Shown here: positions 43,122 through 50,527 of the stretch, one piece after another
Layout: the number at the start of each line of letters is the position of its first letter
Position numbering within the stretch: the stretch's first letter is position 1
Source of the DNA: Pseudonocardia halophobica
GTDB lineage: Bacteria; Actinomycetota; Actinomycetes; Mycobacteriales; Pseudonocardiaceae
Reading direction: 5' to 3'
NCBI RefSeq assembly: GCF_027922425.1
Contig: NZ_BSFQ01000002.1
Span: 310,001 to 374,000, forward strand
Length of the DNA: 64,000 nt
Program-made: the position numbers and the translations under genes
The notes under the pieces: model-generated
Databases searched by the model: none
The model's input: the letters and a program-made list of their open reading frames with translations, nothing else
Told to the model about the DNA's origin: nothing

Positions 43122-43493
43122 ATGTCGGTCTCCATCGAGACGCTCGAATCGATCATGAAGGCGTTCAACACGCACGACCTGGACGCGATCATGGAGTTCT
43201 TCACCGACGACTGCACGTTCGACACGTCGAAGGGCCCGGAGCCCCACGGTCAGCGGCTCGTCGGCAAAGCGGCGGTGCGCGAGGGCCTGGCGGCCCGGTT
43301 CGCCGCCATCCCGGACGTGCAGTACGACGCCGACCAGCACTGGACCAGCGGTGACCTCGCCGTGTCCGAGTGGCTGGTCCACGGCACCGCCACGGACGGC
43401 ACGCCGGTCCGCGCGCGCGGCTGCGACCACTGGGAGTTCCGCGACGAGAAGATCGTCCGCAAGGACTCCTACTGGAAGATCGTCGATGCCTGA
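43122..43493 (+). CDS. NTF2-fold (SnoaL-like) protein 3
   Basis: A 123-residue SnoaL-like protein (ESIMKAFNTHDLDAIMEFFTDDC, HGQRLVGKAAVREGLAARF, DHWEFRDEKIVRKDSYWKI). ATG at 43122 is chosen over 43116 for its distance from AAAGGG. The final strand has a D-S-Y-W-K motif with an acidic residue in the place of one epoxide hydrolase aspartate, but the Arg-x-Asp partner is missing. It overlaps the aldehyde dehydrogenase gene by eight bases. It may bind or isomerise a pathway intermediate. Confidence 0.78.
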   Translation: MSVSIETLESIMKAFNTHDLDAIMEFFTDDCTFDTSKGPEPHGQRLVGKAAVREGLAARFAAIPDVQYDADQHWTSGDLAVSEWLVHGTATDGTPVRARGCDHWEFRDEKIVRKDSYWKIVDA

Positions 43494-44919
43494 CGTGGTC
43501 GATGTCGACCTCCTGCTCAAGGGCTACACGCCCGAGGCCGACGGCACCTTCACGGTGCTCGACCCCTCCACCGGCGAGCCGATCGCGGAGGTCCCGCGGG
43601 TCACCGGTGCCGCCGTCGACCGAGCGGTCGAGGAGGCCGCCCGCGCGCTCCCCGCGTGGGCGGCCACGGCACCGCGGCGCCGCGCGGAGATCCTGCACGC
43701 CGCCCACGAGCTGATGCTCGCCGAGCTGGAGCCCCTGGCCCTGCTCATGAGCCTGGAGATGGGCAAGACGCGCGCCGACGCCCGCGCCGAGGTCCGGTAC
43801 GCCGCGGAGTTCTTCCGCTGGTTCGCCGAGGAGGCCGTGCGGATCGGCGGCGAGCTCCGCATCGCCCCGAGCGGCGCGAACCGGATCCTCACCGTCCACC
43901 GGCCCGTCGGGGTGGCGCTGCTGCTCACCCCCTGGAACTTCCCCGCAGCGATGGCCACCCGCAAGCTCGCCCCGGCCCTCGCCGCCGGGTGCACCGCGCT
44001 GCTCAAGCCCGCCGAGGACACCCCGCTCACCGCGATCCACCTCGCCGATCTCCTCGCCCGCGCCGGCGTGCCCGAGGGTGTCGTGCACGTGCTGACCACG
44101 GACCGCCCGGGCGAGCTCGTCGAACGGGCGCTGGCCGACTCCCGGGTCCGGAAGCTGTCCTTCACCGGGTCCACCCCGATCGGCCGTGCCCTGCTCCACC
44201 AGACCGCGGACCGCATCGTCAACACCTCGCTCGAGCTCGGCGGCAACGCCCCGTTCCTCGTGCTGGAGGACGCGGACCTGGACGCGGCCGTCGAGGGCGC
44301 GATGTTCGCCAAGATGCGCAACGGCGGACAGGCCTGCACCGCGGCGAACCGGTTCCTCGTGCACCCCGCGGTCGCGGACGAGTTCGCCGCCCTGCTCAGC
44401 GCCCGGATGGCCGCCCTCACGGTCGGTCCCGGCACCGACGAGGCGACCCAGCTCGGCCCGATGGTCAACGCGCGACGCCAGGCGGACCTGATCGCCCGGG
44501 TCGACGCCGCCGTGAGCGGGGGCGCGAGGGTCCACACCGGAGGGTCGGCGTTGGAGCGGCCGGGGTTCTACTACCCGGCGACCGTGCTCAGCCGGGTCGA
44601 CCGGGGGAGCGTGCTCTCGGTCGAGGAGACCTTCGGGCCGGTCGCCCCGATCGTCGAGGTCGCGGACGACGACGACGCGGTCGCGCTGGCCAACAGCACC
44701 GAGTACGGCCTCGCCGCCTACGTCTACTCCGCTGACCTCGGCCGGGCCCTCTCGGTTGCCGAGCGGCTCCAGTCGGGGATGGTCGGGGTCAACCGCGGGG
44801 CGATCTCCGACCCTGCCGCCCCCTTCGGAGGCCTCAAGCAGTCCGGTCTGGGCCGCGAGGGCGGCTTCGAGGGCGTCCACGAGTACCTCGAGGTCAGCTA
44901 CCTCGCCGTCGACTGGTGA
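43486..44919 (+). CDS. NAD(P)-dependent aldehyde dehydrogenase
   Basis: A 477-residue aldehyde dehydrogenase. N151 (TPWNF), E250 (LELGG) and the nucleophile C284 (GGQACTAANR) are all intact. The GSTPIG cofactor loop and the C-terminal FGGLKQSGLGREGG are typical of the succinate-semialdehyde/aliphatic group. In this operon it would oxidise an aldehyde that results from monooxygenase action, for example after epoxide isomerisation or alcohol oxidation. The start overlaps the NTF2-like gene. No alcohol dehydrogenase gene is in the operon. Confidence 0.9.
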   Translation: MPDVVDVDLLLKGYTPEADGTFTVLDPSTGEPIAEVPRVTGAAVDRAVEEAARALPAWAATAPRRRAEILHAAHELMLAELEPLALLMSLEMGKTRADARAEVRYAAEFFRWFAEEAVRIGGELRIAPSGANRILTVHRPVGVALLLTPWNFPAAMATRKLAPALAAGCTALLKPAEDTPLTAIHLADLLARAGVPEGVVHVLTTDRPGELVERALADSRVRKLSFTGSTPIGRALLHQTADRIVNTSLELGGNAPFLVLEDADLDAAVEGAMFAKMRNGGQACTAANRFLVHPAVADEFAALLSARMAALTVGPGTDEATQLGPMVNARRQADLIARVDAAVSGGARVHTGGSALERPGFYYPATVLSRVDRGSVLSVEETFGPVAPIVEVADDDDAVALANSTEYGLAAYVYSADLGRALSVAERLQSGMVGVNRGAISDPAAPFGGLKQSGLGREGGFEGVHEYLEVSYLAVDW

Positions 44920-44944
44920 ACCCACACTTACGAGAGGAAAGAAC

Positions 44945-45334
44945 ATGCCCTCGCTCCGCTCCCACGTCGTGATCGACGCCGCGCCCGACGCGGTCTGGAA
45001 GGTCGTCAGCGACTCCGCCAACGTCGCCGACTGGTTCCCCGCCATGGACGGCTCCACGGGGGACGGCACGCGCCGCACCGTGGTGCTCCGCGGTGGCGCG
45101 ACGCTCGAGGAGGTCGTGGTCACCAGCGATCCCGAGCTGCGCCGCTTCCAGTACCGCGCGATCGGCGGCGACCTGGCCGTCGAGCACCACCTCGGCACCA
45201 TTGACGTCATCGAGCTCGGACCCGACCGGTCGATCGTCGTCTACAGCACCGAGATCGAGCCGGAGACCCTCGCGGTGCCCTTCGAGGCCGCGATCTCCGA
45301 AGCCGTGCGCACGCTCCCGCAGCACGTGCGCTGA
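44945..45334 (+). CDS. SRPBCC (START-like) ligand-binding protein
   Basis: A 129-residue helix-grip protein of the polyketide cyclase/dehydrase type (SHVVIDAAPDAVWKVVSD, WFPAMDGSTGDG, ITTE-like strands, long C-terminal helix). Such proteins bind hydrophobic ligands. GAGAGGAAAG lies before the ATG. The stop codon is inside the first unit of a 10-base tandem repeat that fills the gap to the next gene. The role in the monooxygenase pathway is unknown; handling of a poorly soluble substrate is possible. Confidence 0.83.
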   Translation: MPSLRSHVVIDAAPDAVWKVVSDSANVADWFPAMDGSTGDGTRRTVVLRGGATLEEVVVTSDPELRRFQYRAIGGDLAVEHHLGTIDVIELGPDRSIVVYSTEIEPETLAVPFEAAISEAVRTLPQHVR

Positions 45335-45390
45335 ACTGCGCTGAACTGCGCTGAACTGCGCTGAACTGCGCTGACCTGCGCTGACCTGCA
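45331..45390 (+). repeat. Six-unit 10-base tandem repeat
   Basis: Four exact copies of CTGAACTGCG (45331-45370) are followed by CTGACCTGCG and CTGACCTGCA. The first copy contains the stop codon of the START-like gene; the last ends 14 bases before the ATG of the second DJ-1 gene. The period is close to one helical turn. It could be a slippage-prone spacer within the operon or a phased protein-binding array. Confidence 0.9.
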
Positions 45391-45404
45391 CGAAAGGCAC
45401 TGAC

Positions 45405-46109
45405 ATGACCCGCGTCCTCATCGCCGTCACCGGCGTGGACCACTGGACCCTGGCGGACGGCTCGCAGAGCCCGGCGGGCTACTGGCCCGAGGAGCTGAGC
45501 ACGCCGCACCGCGTCTTCGCCGACGCCGGCCTCGACATCACGATCGCCACCCCCGGTGGGGTCGCGCCCACCGCCACGGAGGCGGGCTTCGCGCCGGAGA
45601 TGCACGGCGGCGACGCCGCTGCGGGACAACGGATCCGGGAGCACCTGGCGTCCATCGAGGCGCTGAACGCGCCCGAGGTCCTCGAGGACGTCGACGTGGC
45701 CGCCCACGACTTCGTGTTCGTCCCCGGTGGCTGGGGCCCGATGGAGGACCTCGCCGTCTCGCAGTCCTTCGGCGAGCTCCTGCGCCGCTTCACGGACGCC
45801 GGCAAGCCGGTCGCGGCGGTGTGCCACGGCCCGGCGGCGCTGCTGCCGGCCCGGGACGACCAGGGCGGCTGGCTCTTCGCCGGTCGGGAGCTGACCGGGT
45901 TCAGCAACGCCGAGGAGCACGCCGTCGGGACCGCGCCGCTGGCGAAGTGGCTGCTGGAGGACCGGCTCCGGTGCGAGGGCGGCGTGTACAGCGCCGCGCC
46001 GGGGGACTGGGCGGAGTACGTCGTCGTCGACGGGAACCTCTACACCGGGCAGAACCCGGCGTCGTCCGAGGCGCTGGCGAAGCGCCTGGTCGCGGACACC
46101 GCCGCGTAG
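45405..46109 (+). CDS. DJ-1/PfpI-superfamily protein, operon-closing
   Basis: A 234-residue DJ-1/PfpI protein. The nucleophile elbow is AVC140HGPAALL, YWPEE near residue 27 gives the acidic partner, and VFVPGGWGPMEDL is the preceding loop. It is shorter than the DJ-1 protein that opens the operon because it lacks the helical insertion, but both share the HSP31-like architecture. Carbonyl detoxification is a plausible role. AAAGGCAC lies before the ATG. The operon ends 13 bases later with a strong terminator. Confidence 0.85.
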   Translation: MTRVLIAVTGVDHWTLADGSQSPAGYWPEELSTPHRVFADAGLDITIATPGGVAPTATEAGFAPEMHGGDAAAGQRIREHLASIEALNAPEVLEDVDVAAHDFVFVPGGWGPMEDLAVSQSFGELLRRFTDAGKPVAAVCHGPAALLPARDDQGGWLFAGRELTGFSNAEEHAVGTAPLAKWLLEDRLRCEGGVYSAAPGDWAEYVVVDGNLYTGQNPASSEALAKRLVADTAA

Positions 46110-46121
46110 GGATCGAGCGAA

Positions 46122-46147
46122 GGGGGCGTCCGAGGACGCCCCCTTTT
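46122..46147 (+). terminator. Intrinsic terminator of the monooxygenase operon
   Basis: GGGGGCGTCC and GGACGCCCCC form a perfect GC stem (46122-46131 and 46134-46143, effective loop CGAG), followed by TTTT at 46144-46147. It lies 13 bases after the last plus-strand gene and directly before the stop of the opposing AraC gene. On the minus strand there is no T-run, so it mainly serves the monooxygenase operon. Confidence 0.92.
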
Positions 46148-46148
46148 C

Positions 46149-47105
46149 TCATGCCGGTCGCTCGCGGCCCGCCAGGGCGTCACCACAGGCCCGGGGCGTC
46201 ATCCCGTAGCGGTCGCGGAACTCGTTGATGAAGTGCGAGGTGCTGCGGTAGCCGACGGCCTTGGAGATCGCGGTGATGCTGTTCTCGTTCTCGATCACCA
46301 GCTCGCGGGCCCGGGTCAGGCGCATCTCCTTGATGAACTGGTAGGGCGACTTCCCGGCCACGTCCCGGAACAGGTGCGAGAAGGCGGACGGGCTCATGCA
46401 CGCCCGCTCGGCGAGGTCGCTGACGCTCATGGGCTCGGCGAGGTGCTCGCTGACGTAGGCGATGATCGCGCTGACGGGGTTGCTCGCGCTCTCGCTCGCG
46501 GCCCGCTCCACGAGGCGGGTGTACTGCTCGGCCTGCAGGGCCCGGTAGACGATCTCCTTCTGGAACACGGGCGCGAGCACGCGGCGGTCGGCGGGGCTGG
46601 ACAGGGAGCGCAGGAAACGCAGGATCGCGTCCATCATGTCGCGGTCCAGCCCGGAGACGAACGAGTGGTGCCCCTCCGGCAGCGGCTGTGCGGCGCGCGG
46701 GCTGGCGAACGCCGTGGTCTCCCGCTCCAGGAGGATGTCCGAGGACACCTGGCGCACCAGGTCCGGATCGAGCTGCAGGCCGAACGACAGGAACGGCTTC
46801 GCCGGGCTGGCCTCGATGATCTCCGTGCAGAAGGGGACGTTCTCGCTGATCGCCAGGTAGGTGAGCGGGTCGTAGTAGCACTCGACGCCGCCGGCGGTCA
46901 CGCGCTTGCGGCCCTGCGCGATCACGCACAGGTGCAGCTCGCGGACCTCCTCCCACTCCGGTGCGGCGGGGGACTCGAACCGGTAGAACGTGAGCCCGGG
47001 CCACAGCCCCTCGTTGAGGCCGACCACGTGGGCGTGTGACTTGATCTCCGCGACCAGGTCCCCCGGGGAGATCCGGAACTCGAGCGGGTTCAGGGGGTTG
47101 GTCAC
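46149..47105 (-). CDS. AraC-family transcriptional regulator
   Basis: A 318-residue regulator with an N-terminal cupin-like ligand domain of the AraC_N type (residues about 20-200, LTYLAISENVPFCTEI) and a C-terminal double helix-turn-helix (MSVSDLAERACMSPSAFSHLFRDV and ITAISKAVGYRSTSHFINEFRDRYG). GTG at 47105 has GGAGG before it; the longer frame is unlikely. It converges with the monooxygenase operon and is its nearest regulator, so it is a candidate activator that senses substrate or product. Confidence 0.87.
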   Translation of the reverse strand: MTNPLNPLEFRISPGDLVAEIKSHAHVVGLNEGLWPGLTFYRFESPAAPEWEEVRELHLCVIAQGRKRVTAGGVECYYDPLTYLAISENVPFCTEIIEASPAKPFLSFGLQLDPDLVRQVSSDILLERETTAFASPRAAQPLPEGHHSFVSGLDRDMMDAILRFLRSLSSPADRRVLAPVFQKEIVYRALQAEQYTRLVERAASESASNPVSAIIAYVSEHLAEPMSVSDLAERACMSPSAFSHLFRDVAGKSPYQFIKEMRLTRARELVIENENSITAISKAVGYRSTSHFINEFRDRYGMTPRACGDALAGRERPA

Positions 47106-47232
47106 GACGCCTCCGTCGGTGGGGCCGACGAGTGGCGGGCAGCGCAGACGCCGGACCACGTCGTCGGACGGATGTCGAGCTGGGTGCGTCGATGACGCGG
47201 TGGTGCGGCAGTACGAAGCGGTGGGGAACCGA

Positions 47233-47253
47233 TTGGTCCTAGGTCCGGACCAA
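47233..47253. promoter_or_regulatory. Inverted repeat upstream of the AraC gene
   Basis: TTGGTCC-TAGGTCC-GGACCAA is a perfect 7-base inverted repeat with a 7-base centre, 128-148 bases before the AraC start, in the 195-base gap between it and the GntR gene. The centre repeats the GGTCC motif. It may be the AraC autoregulatory site or part of its promoter. The flanking DNA (GAAGAATAAG) is AT-rich for this genome. Confidence 0.45.
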
Positions 47254-47300
47254 GAACCTCGGGTGAAGAATAAGGGACCGGGGCTCGGGCATGTCAAGGC

Positions 47301-48050
47301 TCACGCCGAAGAACCGGACCCCTCGGCGCCCGGCTCGTCCGGCCCACCGAAGACGACGAACCGCAGTTGCTCCCGGGTGTGGTTCAGGTGCTCCCGCATG
47401 GCCGTCGCGGCCTTGTCCGGCTCCCGGTCGTGCACCGCGTCGTAGATGATCTGGTGGTCGCGCAGGGTCTCCGTGATCGGCTCGTCGAACGGCAGCAGGT
47501 CGTGCGGGCTGAACAGCTCGCCGCGCGAGGTCTTGATCGCGTCCGCGAGCCGGTCACTGCGCGCCGCCCTGGCCAGTCCCATGTGGAAGTGCGAGTCGGC
47601 CTGGCGGAACGGTGTCCGGCCGGCCGCTGCGGGGAGCGCGATGAGCGCGGTCAGCGCGGTGAGGGACGCCTGCATCGTCTCGAGGTCGCTGTCCGTGCGT
47701 CGCTGCGCGGCCAGCATCGCGGTCTCGGTCTCCAGTGCGATCCGCAGGTCGAGGATGTCGTCGATCTCGCCGACCTGGGCGCGCATCCGTGCGCGCCACG
47801 CCTCGGCCGGGCGGTGCAGTTCGGTGATGTAGGTGCCGCCGTAGGCGCCACGCCGCACCTCGACGTACCCGTCCTCACGCAACTGCCTAATCGCCTCCCG
47901 GAGGCTGATCCGGGCGACTCCGAGCTGTTCGGCGAGCTCGCGCTCCGCGAGGAGCCGCTCGCCGGGGCTCAGCTCGCCGCGATGGATCAGTTTCCGCAGG
48001 TGGTCGGCGATCGCCTGGGACAGAGTCGTCGAGTTGACAACTCGCGTCAT
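47301..48050 (-). CDS. GntR-family regulator, FCD subfamily
   Basis: A 249-residue FCD-type regulator. Winged helix with LLAERELAEQLGVARISLREAIRQLREDGYV near residues 33-63, followed by EVRRGAYGGTY and a helical acid-binding domain (ILDLRIALETE, FHMGLARAARS, DHQIIYDAV). It is transcribed in the same direction as the AraC gene, 195 bases before it. A perfect palindrome covers its fourth to eighth codons, suggesting autoregulation. It may control the AraC gene, the monooxygenase operon or the two-component genes on the other side. Confidence 0.87.
   Translation of the reverse strand: MTRVVNSTTLSQAIADHLRKLIHRGELSPGERLLAERELAEQLGVARISLREAIRQLREDGYVEVRRGAYGGTYITELHRPAEAWRARMRAQVGEIDDILDLRIALETETAMLAAQRRTDSDLETMQASLTALTALIALPAAAGRTPFRQADSHFHMGLARAARSDRLADAIKTSRGELFSPHDLLPFDEPITETLRDHQIIYDAVHDREPDKAATAMREHLNHTREQLRFVVFGGPDEPGAEGSGSSA
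48030..48044. promoter_or_regulatory. Palindromic operator candidate in the GntR gene start
   Basis: CGAGTTG-A-CAACTCG is a perfect 7-base inverted repeat with a one-base centre. It lies inside the coding start of the GntR gene, codons 3-7. The core TTGNCAA resembles FCD-GntR operators. Binding here would block early elongation or an overlapping promoter. The 176-base divergent gap to the sensor kinase gene holds no second copy. Confidence 0.5.
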
Positions 48051-48226
48051 GGGCGCAGCGTACTCGTCCTGCCGTCACAGCCCACTGAACGACGCCGTTG
48101 CCGGGCCACTGCCCGTACGGGTAGCGGCACGCTGCCCCCGGCGGCGGACTGCGCACGGGTCGGTTCCCGATCCGCCGGGGTGACGCTTTACTACTGGGTG
48201 GCGGGAGGACGTCGGAGGGAGGCGCC

Positions 48227-49843
48227 GTGCGCGAGCCGGTGGGTGTCCGCAGCGAATATCTCCTGGACGCCGCTCGCTCGCACACGATCCACGACGCATT
48301 GCAGCCGGTCCTCGCCGAGATCCGTTCGCTCGTCAAGGCCTCGGTGGGCCTCGTCGCCTACCGGCCGAAAGCCACTCCCGCGCCCCTGCTCGTCCTGGCG
48401 GCCGACGCCCCGGACCTGCCCGAGCCGCCGCTGGCCAACGAGACGTTCCTGACGGGCCTGCCGACGGTCCATCAGGCGACGGTGCTGACCGACATCTCGT
48501 TCACCTCGATGCTGCGTCCCTACCGTGTACTGCTCCGTTCGGCGATCGTGGTGCCCTGGAGCGACCCCTACGGCGACGGGATGGTCGTCATCGGGGACAC
48601 CGAGGTGCGGCCGGACCTGCCCGAGCCGGCGGCGGACCTCGTCCGCAGGCTGCGCAGTGACGTGCGGCGGAGCATGTCCTCCGGCCGCCGGAGCGGTGCC
48701 GGCGAGATCAACCGGAGCCTCCAGCGGGTGATGAAGGACGTCGCGGCGGCGACGGTAGACTGCGCGGACGTCGGCGAGGCGCTGACGACGCTGCTGGTCT
48801 CCGCCCAGTGGCTGTTCGACTCCGAGGTCGCCTACCTCTCCCTGCCCACGGACGACGTGGACACGTTCACCTTCGACCAGATGCTCGGCATCCGTACCCC
48901 GGACTTCCGGCACCTGCGCATCCGTGAAGGACAGGGCCTCGGCGGACTGGCCCGCTCGCTGCGTCGTCCGGTGCGGTCCTTGAACTACGGACGTGACTCG
49001 CGGCTCTTCGCGGCTCCGGTGGCCGAGACCGCCCAGGAGGGGATCGTGTCCGCCATGGCGACGCCGATCGTCGTCGACGACCAGATCCAGGCGGTGCTGT
49101 ATGTGGGGGATCGCGCGCTGCGTCCGTTCAGCGAGACCGACGAGGAGGTGATCGGCGAGTTCGCCGAGTACGCCACGCTCGGCCTCAAGCGCCAGGCGAC
49201 CGAGGCCTACCGCCGCGACGTGCTGCGTCGTCAGGAGCAGGAGCGACTGGCCTACGACCTGCACGACACCGCGGTGCGCGGCCTGCTCGAGATCGGCTTC
49301 GCCGCCGAGCGCGCCCGCGCCGCCGAGCACGGCGCGCCGGACGTGCGGGCGGGCCTCGACTCGATCGCGGCAGCTGCGGAGCGGTGCATGGAGGCGCTCC
49401 GCGGACAGCTCGACCTCCTCGTCGAGGGCACGTCCGGTCGCACCGCCGGCGCCGTGCTCGAGGAGATCGCCGAAGCGTCACTGCGTCCGGAGGCCCGCCA
49501 CCGGTTCGTGGTGCACGGACCGGACGGACCGATGCCCGACCCGGTGGCCGACGCCCTGGTCCGGATCGGCCAGGAGGCCCTGGTCAACGTCGACGTCCAC
49601 GCCGGAGGCAGCTCCGCCGAGGTCAGCCTGCAGGTGACGACGGACGAGTGGATCCTCTCGGTCGCCGACGACGGCGGCAACCGGACCTCACGACCCGAGC
49701 CCGAGGAGCACACCCGGGCCCATCTGGGCCTCGTGGCGATGCAGCGGGCTGCCGGGCGGGTCCTGGGACGGCTGGAACGGTTCGCGCGACCCGAAGGCGG
49801 GCACGTCGTCCGGGTGACCGTACCGACGAGCGGCAGCCGGTGA
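48227..49843 (+). CDS. GAF-domain sensor histidine kinase, NarL-partner type
   Basis: A 538-residue soluble kinase without membrane segments. Residues about 15-125 look like a degenerate sensory domain and about 175-320 form a GAF domain (LRIREGQGLGGLARSL, SAMATPIVVDDQIQAVLYVG). The HisKA_3 box has H346 in YDLHDTAVRGL, and the ATPase domain has the N-box QEALVNVDVHA and the G-box SVADDGG. It should phosphorylate the response regulator whose gene overlaps its end by four bases. A cytoplasmic GAF sensor would read a small molecule inside the cell, perhaps an aromatic or alkene-derived compound. Confidence 0.85.
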   Translation: MREPVGVRSEYLLDAARSHTIHDALQPVLAEIRSLVKASVGLVAYRPKATPAPLLVLAADAPDLPEPPLANETFLTGLPTVHQATVLTDISFTSMLRPYRVLLRSAIVVPWSDPYGDGMVVIGDTEVRPDLPEPAADLVRRLRSDVRRSMSSGRRSGAGEINRSLQRVMKDVAAATVDCADVGEALTTLLVSAQWLFDSEVAYLSLPTDDVDTFTFDQMLGIRTPDFRHLRIREGQGLGGLARSLRRPVRSLNYGRDSRLFAAPVAETAQEGIVSAMATPIVVDDQIQAVLYVGDRALRPFSETDEEVIGEFAEYATLGLKRQATEAYRRDVLRRQEQERLAYDLHDTAVRGLLEIGFAAERARAAEHGAPDVRAGLDSIAAAAERCMEALRGQLDLLVEGTSGRTAGAVLEEIAEASLRPEARHRFVVHGPDGPMPDPVADALVRIGQEALVNVDVHAGGSSAEVSLQVTTDEWILSVADDGGNRTSRPEPEEHTRAHLGLVAMQRAAGRVLGRLERFARPEGGHVVRVTVPTSGSR

Positions 49844-50472
49844 TCCGGTTCTGCGTCGTCGACGACCACGAGATCGTGCACGACGGCCTGCGCGCGATGG
49901 CGGAGCGCGAGGAGGATCTGGAGTTCGCGGGGTCGGTGACCACCGCGGGCGAGGCGGAGCGGCTGATCGCCGAGGCGCGGCCCGACGTCCTGCTGCTGGA
50001 CATGCGCCTGGCCGGCGGCAACAGCATCGACACCTGCGCGGCGCTGTCCGCCGCCTTCGGCGACCTGAAGATCGCGATGTTCAGCGGGTACGGCAACACC
50101 GAGCTGCTCGAGCAGGCGATCCGGGCGGGGGCCGCCGGGTACGTCCTCAAGGAGACCACGACGTCCCGCCTGCCCGACATCATCCGCGAGCTGGCCTCGA
50201 CCGGCAGCTACTTCGACCCACGGCTGGCGAGCGGTCTGCTCCGCCGCACGGCGGGGGGCCCGAAGCCGCCCGCCTTCAACGACCGGGAGCTGGAGATCGT
50301 CCGGCTCATCGCGCGGGGAATGGACAACCATCGGATCGGCGAGCAGGTGAACATCAGCCCGCACACCGTGAAGTTCCACGTCACCGCCATGCTGCGCCGT
50401 CACGGGCTGAGCCGGCGGACGGAGCTGGTCCGCCTGGCGATGGACCTGCACCTGATCGACGACGGACGGTAG
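49840..50472 (+). CDS. NarL/LuxR-family response regulator
   Basis: A 210-residue response regulator. Receiver domain with DDHE at the N-terminus, phospho-acceptor D54 (LLLDMRLAGG), and the conserved lysine in GYVLKET; C-terminal LuxR helix-turn-helix (FNDRELEIVRLIARGMDNHRIGEQVNISPHTVKFHVTAML). GTG start overlaps the kinase gene by four bases, so the two form a pair. The target is unknown; the monooxygenase operon 4 kb away is a candidate. Confidence 0.9.
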   Translation: MIRFCVVDDHEIVHDGLRAMAEREEDLEFAGSVTTAGEAERLIAEARPDVLLLDMRLAGGNSIDTCAALSAAFGDLKIAMFSGYGNTELLEQAIRAGAAGYVLKETTTSRLPDIIRELASTGSYFDPRLASGLLRRTAGGPKPPAFNDRELEIVRLIARGMDNHRIGEQVNISPHTVKFHVTAMLRRHGLSRRTELVRLAMDLHLIDDGR

Positions 50473-50527
50473 CGGGGCACTGCGGTCGCAGCGCCCCGCC
50501 ACCGGGTCGGCTCCTGACCCCGAGGGC

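Noticed and set aside
36683-43493. Calling the NTF2-fold proteins limonene-type epoxide hydrolases
   Set aside because: The Arg-x-Asp and second Asp of the catalytic triad cannot be placed in any of the three.
46122-46147. Bidirectional terminator for both the monooxygenase operon and the AraC gene
   Set aside because: Only the plus-strand side has a T-run after the stem.
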